Assembly (NCBI RefSeq): GCF_900188095.1
Contig: NZ_FZOT01000029.1
Coordinates: forward strand, 1-36,165
Origin: Noviherbaspirillum humi
Lineage (GTDB): Bacteria; Pseudomonadota; Gammaproteobacteria; Burkholderiales; Burkholderiaceae_D
DNA length: 36,165 nt
Reading direction: 5' to 3'
Below, one piece after another: positions 17,649-24,982 of the stretch. Position numbers and translations under genes: made by a program. The notes under the pieces were generated by a model, which did no database searches, was not told the origin of the DNA, and worked only from the letters and a program-made list of their open reading frames with translations. Every line of letters starts with the position of its first letter. Within the stretch, counting starts at the first letter, position 1.

Positions 17649-18767
17649 TCAGGCTGTGAACCGGTAGCGTTCGAGTTTTTCGGCAGACAGGTCGACGCCC
17701 AGCCCCGGTCCCTGCGGCAATGGCAGCCGGCCGGCGCTGAGGTCAAGCTTGGCGGTGACGATGTCGTCGGCGGTCTTCAGCGGACCGACGCACTCGAGTC
17801 CCGGCAGCACCGCCGGACTGGTGGACGCCAGCATGATCTCGGCGACGGTGTTGATGCCCAGGCCGAAGCCGTGCCCGATGACGACTCTCATGCCGGCCGC
17901 CGCTGCCGTCTCCAGCATGTGCTTGCAGTTCAGGAAGCCGCCCTGCTTCATCACCTTCAGCTTCACGATGTCGGCGCAGTCGGCGCGGATGACATCGATC
18001 AGGCTGCGGAAATCGGTGATGGATTCGTCCGCCATGATCGGGATGTTGATCGAACGCCGCACCTGCGCCATGCCGGCCAGATCGTTCGCCGCGACCGGCT
18101 GCTCCAGCAGCTGCAGGCCATAAGGTTCCAGCAGCCGGCCTAGCTCGATGGCGGTATCGACGTCGTAGCCGGCATTGGCGTCGGCGCGCAGCGCCATGTC
18201 CGGACCCACCGCCTCGCGCACCGCTCGAATGCGGTCCCGGTCCGCCCGAATGCCGCCGCCCACCTTGATCTTGGCCGAGCGGAAGCCGCGCGCCCGCCAG
18301 GTCATTGCTTCGGCAGCGGCGTCGTCCGGGGGCAGGATGCCGATCCAGGCATTGAAGTCGACGCTGTCGGTCACGGCGCCGCCGAGGTACTGGTGTACCG
18401 GAATGCCGAGGCGTCGGGCCAGCAGGTCGACGCAAGCCATTTCGATGGCGGCCTTGGCATCGAGGTGGCCCCCGAGGCGGTCGTCCATGAACTGGCAAAG
18501 TGCCTTCGGATTGGCGGCGTCCCGGCCCTGCAGCGCAGGCGCCAGGCGGCTCAGCGCGTTCAGCGACTGCTCGACGGTTTCGGTCGAATAGCCGGGCGAG
18601 GGATCGATGTTGCCAAGCCCGATGGCGCCATCCTCGGCGGTGATGCGCACCACCGCGCTTTTCTGCACCGTCTTGGTCACGTAGGCATTGCGGAATCCGG
18701 AACCGACGAGGGGCACGGCCACGCCGAATACCTCGACGCGGCGGATGGGAAGCGAAAGAGAAGTCAT
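17649..18767 (-). CDS. mandelate racemase/muconate lactonizing enzyme family protein
   Basis: A 372-residue enolase-superfamily enzyme. Such enzymes abstract the proton next to a carboxylate, using Mg2+, for racemisation, epimerisation, dehydration or cycloisomerisation. Visible active-site elements are the K-I-K motif (Lys166, Lys168), metal ligands Asp196 (RADANAG), Glu222 (LLEQP) and Asp247/Glu248 (ADES), and Lys271 in KLKVMKQGG. Lysine rather than aspartate at that last place puts it in the muconate lactonizing subgroup, not with true mandelate racemases; His299 (GHGFGLG) is also present. It follows the dioxygenase gene by three bases, so the two are tightly coupled. The substrate is unknown; racemisation to feed a stereospecific dioxygenase is one idea. 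Confidence 0.88.
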   Translation of the reverse strand: MTSLSLPIRRVEVFGVAVPLVGSGFRNAYVTKTVQKSAVVRITAEDGAIGLGNIDPSPGYSTETVEQSLNALSRLAPALQGRDAANPKALCQFMDDRLGGHLDAKAAIEMACVDLLARRLGIPVHQYLGGAVTDSVDFNAWIGILPPDDAAAEAMTWRARGFRSAKIKVGGGIRADRDRIRAVREAVGPDMALRADANAGYDVDTAIELGRLLEPYGLQLLEQPVAANDLAGMAQVRRSINIPIMADESITDFRSLIDVIRADCADIVKLKVMKQGGFLNCKHMLETAAAAGMRVVIGHGFGLGINTVAEIMLASTSPAVLPGLECVGPLKTADDIVTAKLDLSAGRLPLPQGPGLGVDLSAEKLERYRFTA

Positions 18768-18770
18768 CGC

Positions 18771-19631
18771 TTACGCCTCCGCCAGGGCAGTGCCCTTGAT
18801 CTGGGTGCGGTGCATGATGCGGCGCGCGTCGGGATCGAAAGCGTCGCGCCGGTGCAGGGTGCAGCGGTTGTCCCACAGGATGAGATCATGCTGGCGCCAC
18901 TGCTGCTTGAACGTGAATTCGGGTTTGGTGGCATGCGCCCATATGGCGTCGAGCAGGGCATCGCTGTCCGACAGCGGCAGGCCGATAATGTAGCTGTTGC
19001 GGCGGCGTCCGAGGAACAGGGCGGCGCGACCGGTATCGGGATGGCGGATCACCAGCGGATGGCGGGCGCCGGGCGCTTCGCGCGGATCGGTGACTTCCTT
19101 CATGCCCTTGCGCATGATGCCGGCGCTGTTGTAGGTAGCATCGTGGATCGCGCTGCGGCCGGCGATGGCGCGCTTCAGTTCCGCCGGCAGCGCCTCGTGG
19201 GCGAGGTACATGTTGGACCAGTAAGTGTCGCCGCCGGCTTCCGGCAGCTCCAGCGCATGCAGCAGGGCGGCGCGCGGCGGCGCATCGACATAGGTCATGT
19301 CGCCATGCCAGGCCGCTTCGCCATCGCCCAGGTTGCCGATCGGCTGATCGTTCACCTTCACGTTGGAAATCACGTTGATTTCAGGGAAGTCGCTCAGGAA
19401 GGGCTTGCCGAGCGGATTGGGACCGGGTGGATCGAGTTCACCGAACTGCCTGCTGACTGCCAGGAGCTGCGGGTCGCTCAGCGGCTGGCCGCGAAAGCGC
19501 AGCACCAGGTGTTCGCGCCAGGCCTGCTGCAGCTCGGCAAAGGTGTGCTGATCAATCGGCTGGTGCAGGTCTATGCCGGCTATCTCTGCGCCGAGCGCAG
19601 GCGACAGGGGCGTGACGCGGATGCGTGACAT
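18771..19631 (-). CDS. TauD/TfdA family 2-oxoglutarate-dependent dioxygenase
   Basis: A 286-residue Fe(II)/2-oxoglutarate dioxygenase, the usual length for TauD (taurine) or TfdA (2,4-D) relatives. The metal triad is visible: His109 and Asp111 in WHGDMTYVD and His260 in RCTLHRRD. Arg271 and Arg275 (RRIMHR) sit 11 and 15 residues after His260, as in TauD, to bind 2-oxoglutarate. It hydroxylates a substrate with release of CO2 and succinate; here the substrate is unknown. It is the first gene of the operon with an enolase-superfamily enzyme and a Bug binding protein. A GAGGAGG ribosome binding site precedes the ATG by about ten bases and lies in a predicted hairpin. Confidence 0.9.
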   Translation of the reverse strand: MSRIRVTPLSPALGAEIAGIDLHQPIDQHTFAELQQAWREHLVLRFRGQPLSDPQLLAVSRQFGELDPPGPNPLGKPFLSDFPEINVISNVKVNDQPIGNLGDGEAAWHGDMTYVDAPPRAALLHALELPEAGGDTYWSNMYLAHEALPAELKRAIAGRSAIHDATYNSAGIMRKGMKEVTDPREAPGARHPLVIRHPDTGRAALFLGRRRNSYIIGLPLSDSDALLDAIWAHATKPEFTFKQQWRQHDLILWDNRCTLHRRDAFDPDARRIMHRTQIKGTALAEA

Positions 19632-19636
19632 GGCTT

Positions 19637-19664
19637 CGTTTCCTCCTCAAAGTGTGAGGAAACG
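19637..19664 (-). promoter_or_regulatory. hairpin over the dioxygenase ribosome binding site
   Basis: On the minus strand, perfect 9-bp arms CGTTTCCTC (19664-19656) and GAGGAAACG (19645-19637) enclose a 10-base loop ending in GAG. The Shine-Dalgarno GAGGAGG runs from the loop into the 3' arm, so folding would hide most of it. The start codon at 19631 follows five bases after the stem. This could throttle translation or be opened by a regulator; alternatively the DNA repeat could be an operator. Confidence 0.6.
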
Positions 19665-19722
19665 ATAACAAGCGGCCTACAGGGCGTGAACGACTATTAC
19701 CGCATGACGTTATTCGGCGCCG

Positions 19723-19740
19723 TCGCATATTCATATGCGA
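19723..19740. promoter_or_regulatory. 18-bp inverted repeat, candidate operator
   Basis: TCGCATA (19723-19729), four bases, TATGCGA (19734-19740) form a perfect dyad. It lies 92 bases upstream of the dioxygenase start and between it and the HiPIP gene, which ends at 19812. Position and symmetry suit an operator for the dioxygenase operon; no regulator gene is adjacent, so the binding protein is unknown. Confidence 0.5.
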
Positions 19741-19811
19741 TGCGCTCATGAGGAAAAGGAGCAACCCGGGGCGCGATCAACGCGCCGCGGAAGCCACGGC
19801 CGAGGCTGGCG

Positions 19812-20138
19812 TCAGCCGGCCTTCTTCGCCCAGGCGCTGCACCAGCCGCCGGCGGCCACGCCCTTGTTGGCGAAGATGGTACAGGGCGCGATCTTGTTCT
19901 TTTCCGAAGCGGTTTGATAGAACTGGCAGTTGGAGCACATCTGCGCTGGCTCATGCTTGGGGAATCGCTTCTTGTCGGCCTGCTTGGTGTCGTCCACATA
20001 GCCGAGGCTGGTCGCCTGCGGATCCTTCGGGTCGACTTTCTGGGTCGTCTGCGCGCGTGCGGCCGGGCTCAGGCCGACTGCAGACACGGCGCCGGCGGCG
20101 GACAGCGCTTTGATGACGATGCGACGTTTGTTTTCCAT
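19812..20138 (-). CDS. hip: high-potential iron-sulfur protein (HiPIP)
   Basis: A 108-residue periplasmic electron carrier with one [4Fe-4S] cluster. The N-terminus NKRRIVIKALSAAGAVSAV is a Tat signal peptide, with likely cleavage after ARA, as expected for a protein exported folded with its cluster. The four cluster cysteines are Cys68 and Cys71 (CSNC), Cys86 (APCTIF) and Cys100 (GGWCSAW), the family's usual arrangement. HiPIPs shuttle electrons between the bc1 complex and terminal oxidases or photosynthetic reaction centres. GGAG eight bases before the ATG supports the start. The gene stands alone between the dioxygenase operon and the GntR operon. Confidence 0.95.
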   Translation of the reverse strand: MENKRRIVIKALSAAGAVSAVGLSPAARAQTTQKVDPKDPQATSLGYVDDTKQADKKRFPKHEPAQMCSNCQFYQTASEKNKIAPCTIFANKGVAAGGWCSAWAKKAG

Positions 20139-20420
20139 GACGGGCTCCTGGGTGGTTAGGTGAACGGAGCGGAATGCGGCGAGGAAAGCTGCCTGTTACA
20201 CGCGCCGTGGACGAGTCGTGAACATTAAGACAATGTCACGGGGGCACGGTTCTGCAAGTCGGGAGCATCGGGGCACGTTGATGGGACAAGATCGGTACGG
20301 AATGCGTCTAGCGCTTCTTCGGATGACGGCTGGCGGTTTATTAGCTGCTCTAAATTATTAACCCAGGAGGGAAGGCTGGATACCGGAAGAATAAGCAGTC
20401 GTAACCGTGAGCGCGATCGA
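20139..20420. other. noncoding stretch upstream of the GntR operon
   Basis: No protein-like frame is visible on either strand. It should contain the promoter of the minus-strand HiPIP gene. The sequence becomes A+T-richer from about 20330 (for example TTATTAGCTGCTCTAAATTA) towards the operators at 20421 and 20522. Confidence 0.4.
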
Positions 20421-20432
20421 TTTGTATGCAAA
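20421..20432. promoter_or_regulatory. weaker GntR-type operator
   Basis: TTTGTATGCAAA is a 12-base near-palindrome, matching the core TTTGTATACAAA of the stronger site at 20522 except for one central base. It lies about 100 bases upstream of it, which would allow DNA looping by the regulator encoded at 20938 (inference). Confidence 0.5.
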
Positions 20433-20521
20433 AAATCCGGGATTCATTTGGCGGGAGCTTGCTCTAGTCTCGAATTCAAGAGAGAGAACCGCGTCGCGAG
20501 CCCGCGTCTGCATTCCGAATG

Positions 20522-20541
20522 GAATTTTGTATACAAAATTC
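20522..20541. promoter_or_regulatory. 20-bp perfect palindrome, GntR-type operator
   Basis: Positions 20522-20541 form a perfect 20-base palindrome centred on TTGTATACAA, the kind of core bound by FCD-type GntR regulators. It ends two bases before the -35 box of the promoter at 20544. The first intact gene downstream encodes such a regulator, so autoregulation of the operon is likely. Confidence 0.75.
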
Positions 20542-20543
20542 AT

Positions 20544-20572
20544 TAGACAGAACGCGCGATTCGCTCTATGAT
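20544..20572 (+). promoter_or_regulatory. sigma70 promoter of the GntR operon
   Basis: TAGACA (20544-20549), a 17-base spacer and TATGAT (20567-20572) match the sigma70 consensus at five of six positions in each box with ideal spacing. Transcription should start near 20579. The palindromic operator abuts the -35 box on its upstream side, so a bound regulator would compete with RNA polymerase. Confidence 0.72.
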
Positions 20573-20642
20573 CACTTCACCAAGCCCGCGCAACACGCCG
20601 GCGGCATAAGAACGGATTCACAAGCCACTACAAGGAGACAAC

Positions 20643-20928
20643 ATGGAGAAAGCCGTGTCCTTTGCCGTGTTCGCATCCCCTTCATCGCAAACACCGTCCG
20701 AGCCGCCGAGTGGAAGTTCCTCCGGTCCTGGGCGACAAGGCGGAGGATGCCTTTCGCCAAGCCATGATCGCGGGGGAGGGCGCCGCCTCGGTGTTTTGGT
20801 CCAATCCGCTGGTGACGACCATGATGGTGATCGGCTGCGCGCTGCTGTCGCTGCCTTTGCTGTCGCTGCCTTTGCTGTCGCTGCTGCTGCGCCGCCAGAA
20901 GGCGCAGGGCAGCACCCTGCCCGCATGA
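20643..20928 (+). pseudogene. remnant of a TctA-type permease gene
   Basis: An ATG at 20643 has a very good ribosome binding site (AAGGAG five bases upstream) but its frame soon loses protein-like character. From about 20700, one frame over, the sequence reads VPPVLGDKAEDAFRQAM, GEGAASVFWSNPL and a hydrophobic tail rich in LLSLP, closely resembling the C-terminal end of tripartite tricarboxylate transporter TctA subunits (normally about 500 residues). I read this as a large internal deletion that joined a gene start to an out-of-frame permease end. It may still be transcribed as the leader of the operon. If it was tctA, the operon once imported its own substrate. Confidence 0.62.
20845..20883 (+). 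repeat. 15-bp in-frame tandem repeat
   Basis: The unit CTGTCGCTGCCTTTG occurs at 20845-20859 and 20860-20874, followed by nine bases of a third copy. In the permease frame it encodes repeats of LSLPL. It probably arose by replication slippage. Confidence 0.8.
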
Positions 20929-20937
20929 GGTGAGACC

Positions 20938-21633
20938 ATGGAAACCACGAGCCAGCGCATCGTCCGAAACAGCCTGCACGACACCCTGGTCGCCTATCTG
21001 CGCGAGATGGTGCTCAACGGCGAGCTGCGCCCCGGCGACAAGGTGCCGGAGCAGGCGCTGTGCGAGCGCTTCGACGTCTCGCGCACCCCGTTGCGGGAAG
21101 CGCTGAAGGTGCTCGCCGCCGAGGGCGTGCTGCGGCTGCAGATGAACCGCGGCGCGGTGGTGGCGGAGACCACAAGGGAAGAGATCGAGGAGATCTTCCC
21201 CATCATGGCGGCCCTGGAAGGCGTGGCCGGGACCATGGCCTGCGTGCGCGCCACCGACGCGCAGGTGGCCGAGCTGCGCCGGCTGCATGAGGAGATGCGG
21301 CGCCATTACGAGGCCGGCAGCGAGAAGCAATACCTGCTGCTCAACCGCCGCATTCATGAAGACCTGGTGGCGATGTCGGGCAATGCCACGCTGATCGGCA
21401 TGTACAAGCAGATGCTGACCCGCATCCGCTGCATCCGCTTCGTCGCCAACAAGGCGCCGGAGCAATGGCAGGCCGCCATGGCGGAACATGAAACGATGAT
21501 CACAGCACTGGAGCGGCGCGACGCGCCCAGGCTGGCGCAGCTGCTGCAGGAGCATGTGAACGGCACCGCCTCGCGCATCGCCCACGCGTTTGCCAGCGGC
21601 TTCGTGAGGCAGACGGAAGTAGAAGCAAGCTGA
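20938..21633 (+). CDS. GntR family transcriptional regulator, FCD subfamily
   Basis: A 231-residue repressor or activator. Residues of about 10-75 form the winged helix-turn-helix (ELRPGDKVPEQALCERFDVS, RTPLREALKVLAAEGVL). Residues of about 80-215 form the helical FCD ligand domain with the metal-binding histidines in RRIHEDL, AEHETM and QEHVNG. FCD regulators usually sense small carboxylates. GAGGTGA just before the ATG supports the start. It is the first intact gene of the operon that continues with a crotonase, a CoA-transferase and a glycerate kinase. The palindromes TTTGTATACAAA (20522-20541) and TTTGTATGCAAA (20421-20432) are probable binding sites, so it should control itself and the catabolic genes. 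Confidence 0.9.
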   Translation: METTSQRIVRNSLHDTLVAYLREMVLNGELRPGDKVPEQALCERFDVSRTPLREALKVLAAEGVLRLQMNRGAVVAETTREEIEEIFPIMAALEGVAGTMACVRATDAQVAELRRLHEEMRRHYEAGSEKQYLLLNRRIHEDLVAMSGNATLIGMYKQMLTRIRCIRFVANKAPEQWQAAMAEHETMITALERRDAPRLAQLLQEHVNGTASRIAHAFASGFVRQTEVEAS

Positions 21634-21660
21634 ACCCAACAAGGAACAAAGGAAGAGACC

Positions 21661-22437
21661 ATGGACAAGGGACAAGTGCAATTCCGCCGCGAAGGCTCGG
21701 TGGCGCATATCGTGTTCGATCGGCCGCAGGCGCGCAACGCCATGACCTGGGAGATGTACCAGCGCCTCGGCGAGATTTGCGACGAACTCATTGCCGACGA
21801 CAGCGTGCGGGCGGCGGTGTTTCGCGGCGCGGGCGGCGAAGCCTTCGTCGCCGGCACCGACATCGAGCAGTTCCTCGCCTTCAAGGATGGCGAGGATGGC
21901 ATCCGCTACGAGGTGATCATCGACGGCATGATCGCCAAGATCGAAAGCCTGCCGTTTCCCACCATCGCGGTGGTGGAAGGCTGGGCCATCGGCGGCGGCA
22001 TGGCGATTGCCTCCGCCTGCGATTTTCGCATCGCGACGCCGAGCGCCCAGTTCGGCATCCCGATCGCCCGCACCCTCGGCAACACGCTTTCCATGGCGAA
22101 CCATGCGCGGGTGGTGGCGGCGGTGGGCGTGGCCCGCGCCAAGCGCATGCTGCTGATGGCGGAAACCATAAGTGCCGCCGAAGCGAAGGCTGCCGGCTTC
22201 GTCTACGACGTGGTGGAGCCGGAAGCCATCGCCGAGCGCGCCAACGAGGCCGCGGCCAAGCTCGCCAAGCTGGCGCCGGTCACCGTGCGCGCTTCCAAGG
22301 AAGCGATACGGCGCATCGTCAACGCCGGCCTGCCCGACGGCGACGACCTGGTGCGCGCCTGCTATGGCAGCGACGACTTCAGGGAGGGCGTGCGCGCCTT
22401 CACCGAGAAGCGCAAGCCGGTGTGGCGCGGCAGATAA
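21661..22437 (+). CDS. crotonase (enoyl-CoA hydratase/isomerase) family protein
   Basis: A 258-residue protein of the crotonase fold, which binds acyl-CoA thioesters. The oxyanion-hole elements are present: AGTDIEQF near residue 63 and the glycine turn GWAIGGGMAIASACDF. Both glutamates that hydrate the double bond in classic enoyl-CoA hydratase appear to be missing. Where rat hydratase has FGQPEILLG this protein has FGIPIARTLGN, and the second glutamate (LAMEMVLTG) aligns with Arg in AKRMLLMAE. It is therefore unlikely to be a standard hydratase; isomerase, hydrolase, decarboxylase or lyase chemistry are alternatives. It lies 27 bases after gntR and 45 before the CoA-transferase gene. Confidence 0.85.
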   Translation: MDKGQVQFRREGSVAHIVFDRPQARNAMTWEMYQRLGEICDELIADDSVRAAVFRGAGGEAFVAGTDIEQFLAFKDGEDGIRYEVIIDGMIAKIESLPFPTIAVVEGWAIGGGMAIASACDFRIATPSAQFGIPIARTLGNTLSMANHARVVAAVGVARAKRMLLMAETISAAEAKAAGFVYDVVEPEAIAERANEAAAKLAKLAPVTVRASKEAIRRIVNAGLPDGDDLVRACYGSDDFREGVRAFTEKRKPVWRGR

Positions 22438-22482
22438 GCCGAAACAGGACTATATTCACATCAACGGATCAAAGGAATGACC

Positions 22483-23679
22483 ATGGCTGGACCGCTTGCA
22501 GGAATGCGCGTTATCGAACTCGCCCACATCATGTCGGGCCCCATCTGCGGCATGATGCTGGCCGACATGGGCGCCGACGTCATCAAGGTCGAAAAGACGC
22601 CGGACGGCGACGACTCGCGCCGCTTTGCGCCGGTGCTGGAGTGCGGCGAATCCGCCTCCTTCATGATCGTCAACCGCAACAAGCGCGGCATCGGCCTCAA
22701 CCTGAAGACGGCCGGCGGCCGCGAGGTGCTCGCCCGCCTGCTCAAGGATGCCGACGTCGTGACCGAAAACTACCGCGCCGGCACCATGGAGAAGTTCGGC
22801 CTCGGCTACGAGCAGATCAAGGAGTTCAATCCCGGCATCATCTACTGCTCCATCTCCGGCTTCGGCCGCACCGGTCCCTTCGCCGACAAGGGCGGCTTCG
22901 ACTTGATCGCCCAGGGCATGAGCGGTCTGATGAGCATGACCGGCGAGGAAGGCCGGCCGCCGATCAAGGCCGGCTCGCCGATCGCCGACATCAACGCAGG
23001 CATCCTGGCCGCGCTCGGCATCGCCGCCGCCTATGCGGAGAAGCTGCGCACCGGCCGCGGCCAGATCGTCGACACCTCGCTGTTCGAAGCCGGCCTGCAC
23101 CAGATGTTCTGGCCGGCCGCGAACTACTTCGGCAACGGCACCATCCTGCCGAAGATGGGCTCCGCCAATCCGACCTCGACGCCGTACCAGGCGTTCCAGA
23201 CCCGGGATGGCTGGATCAACATCGGCGCCGCCAACCAGGCCAACTACGAGCGGCTGGTGCAGACCATCGGCATGCCGGAACTGGCGCAAGACCCGCGCTT
23301 CAAGACCAATTCCGACCGCATGAAGAACCGCCCGGTCCTGGTGGAGCTGCTCACCGCGCGCCTCATGACGAAGACCACCGATGAATGGATGGTGATGTTC
23401 GACGAAGCCGGCTTCCCGGCCGGCCCGGTGCTCGATACGCCGGCCGCGCTGTCGCACCCGCAGACGCTGGCGCGCGAGATGATCGTCGAGACCGAGCATC
23501 CGGCCGCCGGACCGGTCAAGGGCCTCGGCCTGCCAATCCGCTTCTCCAACGGCCGCAGCGAATCCAGGCAGCCTGCGCCGATGCTGGGCCAGCACACCCG
23601 CGAGGTGCTGCTGGAGATCGGCTACAGCGATGCGGAAGTGGCGGCCCTGGGTGAAGCCAACGCCGTGCTGCTGAGATGA
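22483..23679 (+). CDS. CaiB/BaiF (class III) CoA-transferase
   Basis: A 398-residue enzyme that moves CoA between carboxylic acids, the family of formyl-CoA:oxalate CoA-transferase. The N-terminus PLAGMRVIELAHIMSGP and MMLADMGADVIKVEK are hallmark sequences. The catalytic aspartate is visible as Asp169 in SPIADINAG, the same position as in formyl-CoA transferase, followed by KLRTGRGQIVDTSLFEA. Of two in-frame ATGs I chose 22483 because AAAGGA lies six bases upstream; 22477 directly abuts it. In this operon it probably activates a carboxylate whose CoA ester is then processed by the crotonase. The acid and CoA donor are unknown. Confidence 0.9.
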   Translation: MAGPLAGMRVIELAHIMSGPICGMMLADMGADVIKVEKTPDGDDSRRFAPVLECGESASFMIVNRNKRGIGLNLKTAGGREVLARLLKDADVVTENYRAGTMEKFGLGYEQIKEFNPGIIYCSISGFGRTGPFADKGGFDLIAQGMSGLMSMTGEEGRPPIKAGSPIADINAGILAALGIAAAYAEKLRTGRGQIVDTSLFEAGLHQMFWPAANYFGNGTILPKMGSANPTSTPYQAFQTRDGWINIGAANQANYERLVQTIGMPELAQDPRFKTNSDRMKNRPVLVELLTARLMTKTTDEWMVMFDEAGFPAGPVLDTPAALSHPQTLAREMIVETEHPAAGPVKGLGLPIRFSNGRSESRQPAPMLGQHTREVLLEIGYSDAEVAALGEANAVLLR

Positions 23680-23695
23680 TGTCAAGGAGGGTGCG

Positions 23696-24982
23696 ATGAC
23701 GACCTGGAGCCCGGATCAAGCCAAGGCGCTGCTGCGCCGGCTGTTCGATGCGGCAGTGGAAGCGGCACAGCCGTCCCACTGCGTGCCGCCCTTCCTGCCG
23801 CAACGCCCGGCCGGGCGCCTGATCGTCATCGGCGCCGGCAAGGCGTCGGCGGCGATGGCTCAGGCGGTCGAGCAGCACTGGGATGGTCCGCTCGAAGGCC
23901 TGGTCGTCACCCGCTACGGCCATGGCGTGCCGTGCCGCCACATCGAAATCGTGGAGGCGGCGCATCCGGTGCCGGATGCCGCAGGCCATGCGGCGGCTGG
24001 GCGCATCCTCGCCATGGTGCAGAACCTGCAGCCCGACGACCTGGTGCTGTGCCTGATCTCCGGCGGCGGTTCCTCGCTGCTGGCGCTGCCGGCGCCCGGC
24101 GTCACGCTGGAAGACAAGCAGGCCGTCAATCGGGCGCTGCTGGCCAGCGGCGCTTCCATCACCGAAATGAACTGCGTGCGGCGCCACCTGTCGGCGGTGA
24201 AGGGCGGACGCCTTGCCGCCGCCTGCCATCCGGCGCGCGTGGTGACGCTGCTGATCTCCGACGTGCCCGGCGACGATCCGGTCAACGTCGCTTCCGGTCC
24301 CACGGTGGCGGACCCGACCACCTGCGCCGATGCGCTCGCCATCCTCGCCCGCTACGGCATCGAGGTGCCGGCGAATGTGCGGCAAGTGCTGGAGAGCGGG
24401 CAGGGCGAATCGGTCAAGCCGGGCGATCCGCGCCTGGCGCGCTGCGAGACCCACATCATCGCCACGCCGCGCATGGCGCTGGACGCCGCCGCGAACGCGG
24501 CGCGGGAAGCGGGCATGCCGGCGTACATCCTCGGCGACGATATCGAGGGCGAGTCGCGCGATGTCGGCAAGGTGCTGGCCGCCATCGCCCGGCATGCGGC
24601 GCGGCATGGCCAGCCGGTCGCCCCGCCGTGCCTGCTGCTGTCCGGCGGCGAGACCACGGTGACGGTGCGCGGCGAGGGCCGCGGCGGCCGCAATGTCGAA
24701 TTCCTGCTGTCTCTGGCCATCGCCCTGCAGGGCGAGCCGGGCATCCATGCGGTTGCCGGCGACACCGACGGAGTCGATGGCCGCGAAGAAATCGCCGGCG
24801 CCTTCATCGCGCCGGACACGCTGGCACGGGCCTGGGCGGCCGGGCTGCATCCCGGCGAGCACCTGGAAAGAAACGATGGCCACGGCTTCTTCGAAGCCCT
24901 GAACGACACGCTCGTCAGCGGTCCGACGCTGACCAATGTGAACGATTTCCGCGCGATCCTGGTGGCGCCTGACGAGCGCTGA
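23696..24982 (+). CDS. ttuD: glycerate 2-kinase (MOFRL family)
   Basis: A 428-residue enzyme of the GckA/TtuD family, with an N-terminal DUF4147 domain (IVIGAGKASAAMAQAVE; LCLISGGGSSLLALPAPG; ISDVPGDDP..VASGPT) and a C-terminal MOFRL domain (LLSGGETTVTV; GGRNVEFLLSLA; AGDTDGVDG). These proteins phosphorylate D-glycerate to 2-phosphoglycerate; many are annotated, probably wrongly, as hydroxypyruvate reductase, the origin of the ttuD name. GGAGG five bases before the ATG supports the start. As last gene of the GntR operon it suggests that the pathway ends in glycerate, as in tartrate or glyoxylate breakdown. Confidence 0.9.
   Translation: MTTWSPDQAKALLRRLFDAAVEAAQPSHCVPPFLPQRPAGRLIVIGAGKASAAMAQAVEQHWDGPLEGLVVTRYGHGVPCRHIEIVEAAHPVPDAAGHAAAGRILAMVQNLQPDDLVLCLISGGGSSLLALPAPGVTLEDKQAVNRALLASGASITEMNCVRRHLSAVKGGRLAAACHPARVVTLLISDVPGDDPVNVASGPTVADPTTCADALAILARYGIEVPANVRQVLESGQGESVKPGDPRLARCETHIIATPRMALDAAANAAREAGMPAYILGDDIEGESRDVGKVLAAIARHAARHGQPVAPPCLLLSGGETTVTVRGEGRGGRNVEFLLSLAIALQGEPGIHAVAGDTDGVDGREEIAGAFIAPDTLARAWAAGLHPGEHLERNDGHGFFEALNDTLVSGPTLTNVNDFRAILVAPDER

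Noticed and set aside
20643-20933. 96-codon frame from the ATG with a good ribosome binding site, as an intact gene
   Set aside because: After about 20 codons it becomes Gly/Ala/Arg/Asp low-complexity sequence, while the neighbouring frame shows the permease-like C-terminus.
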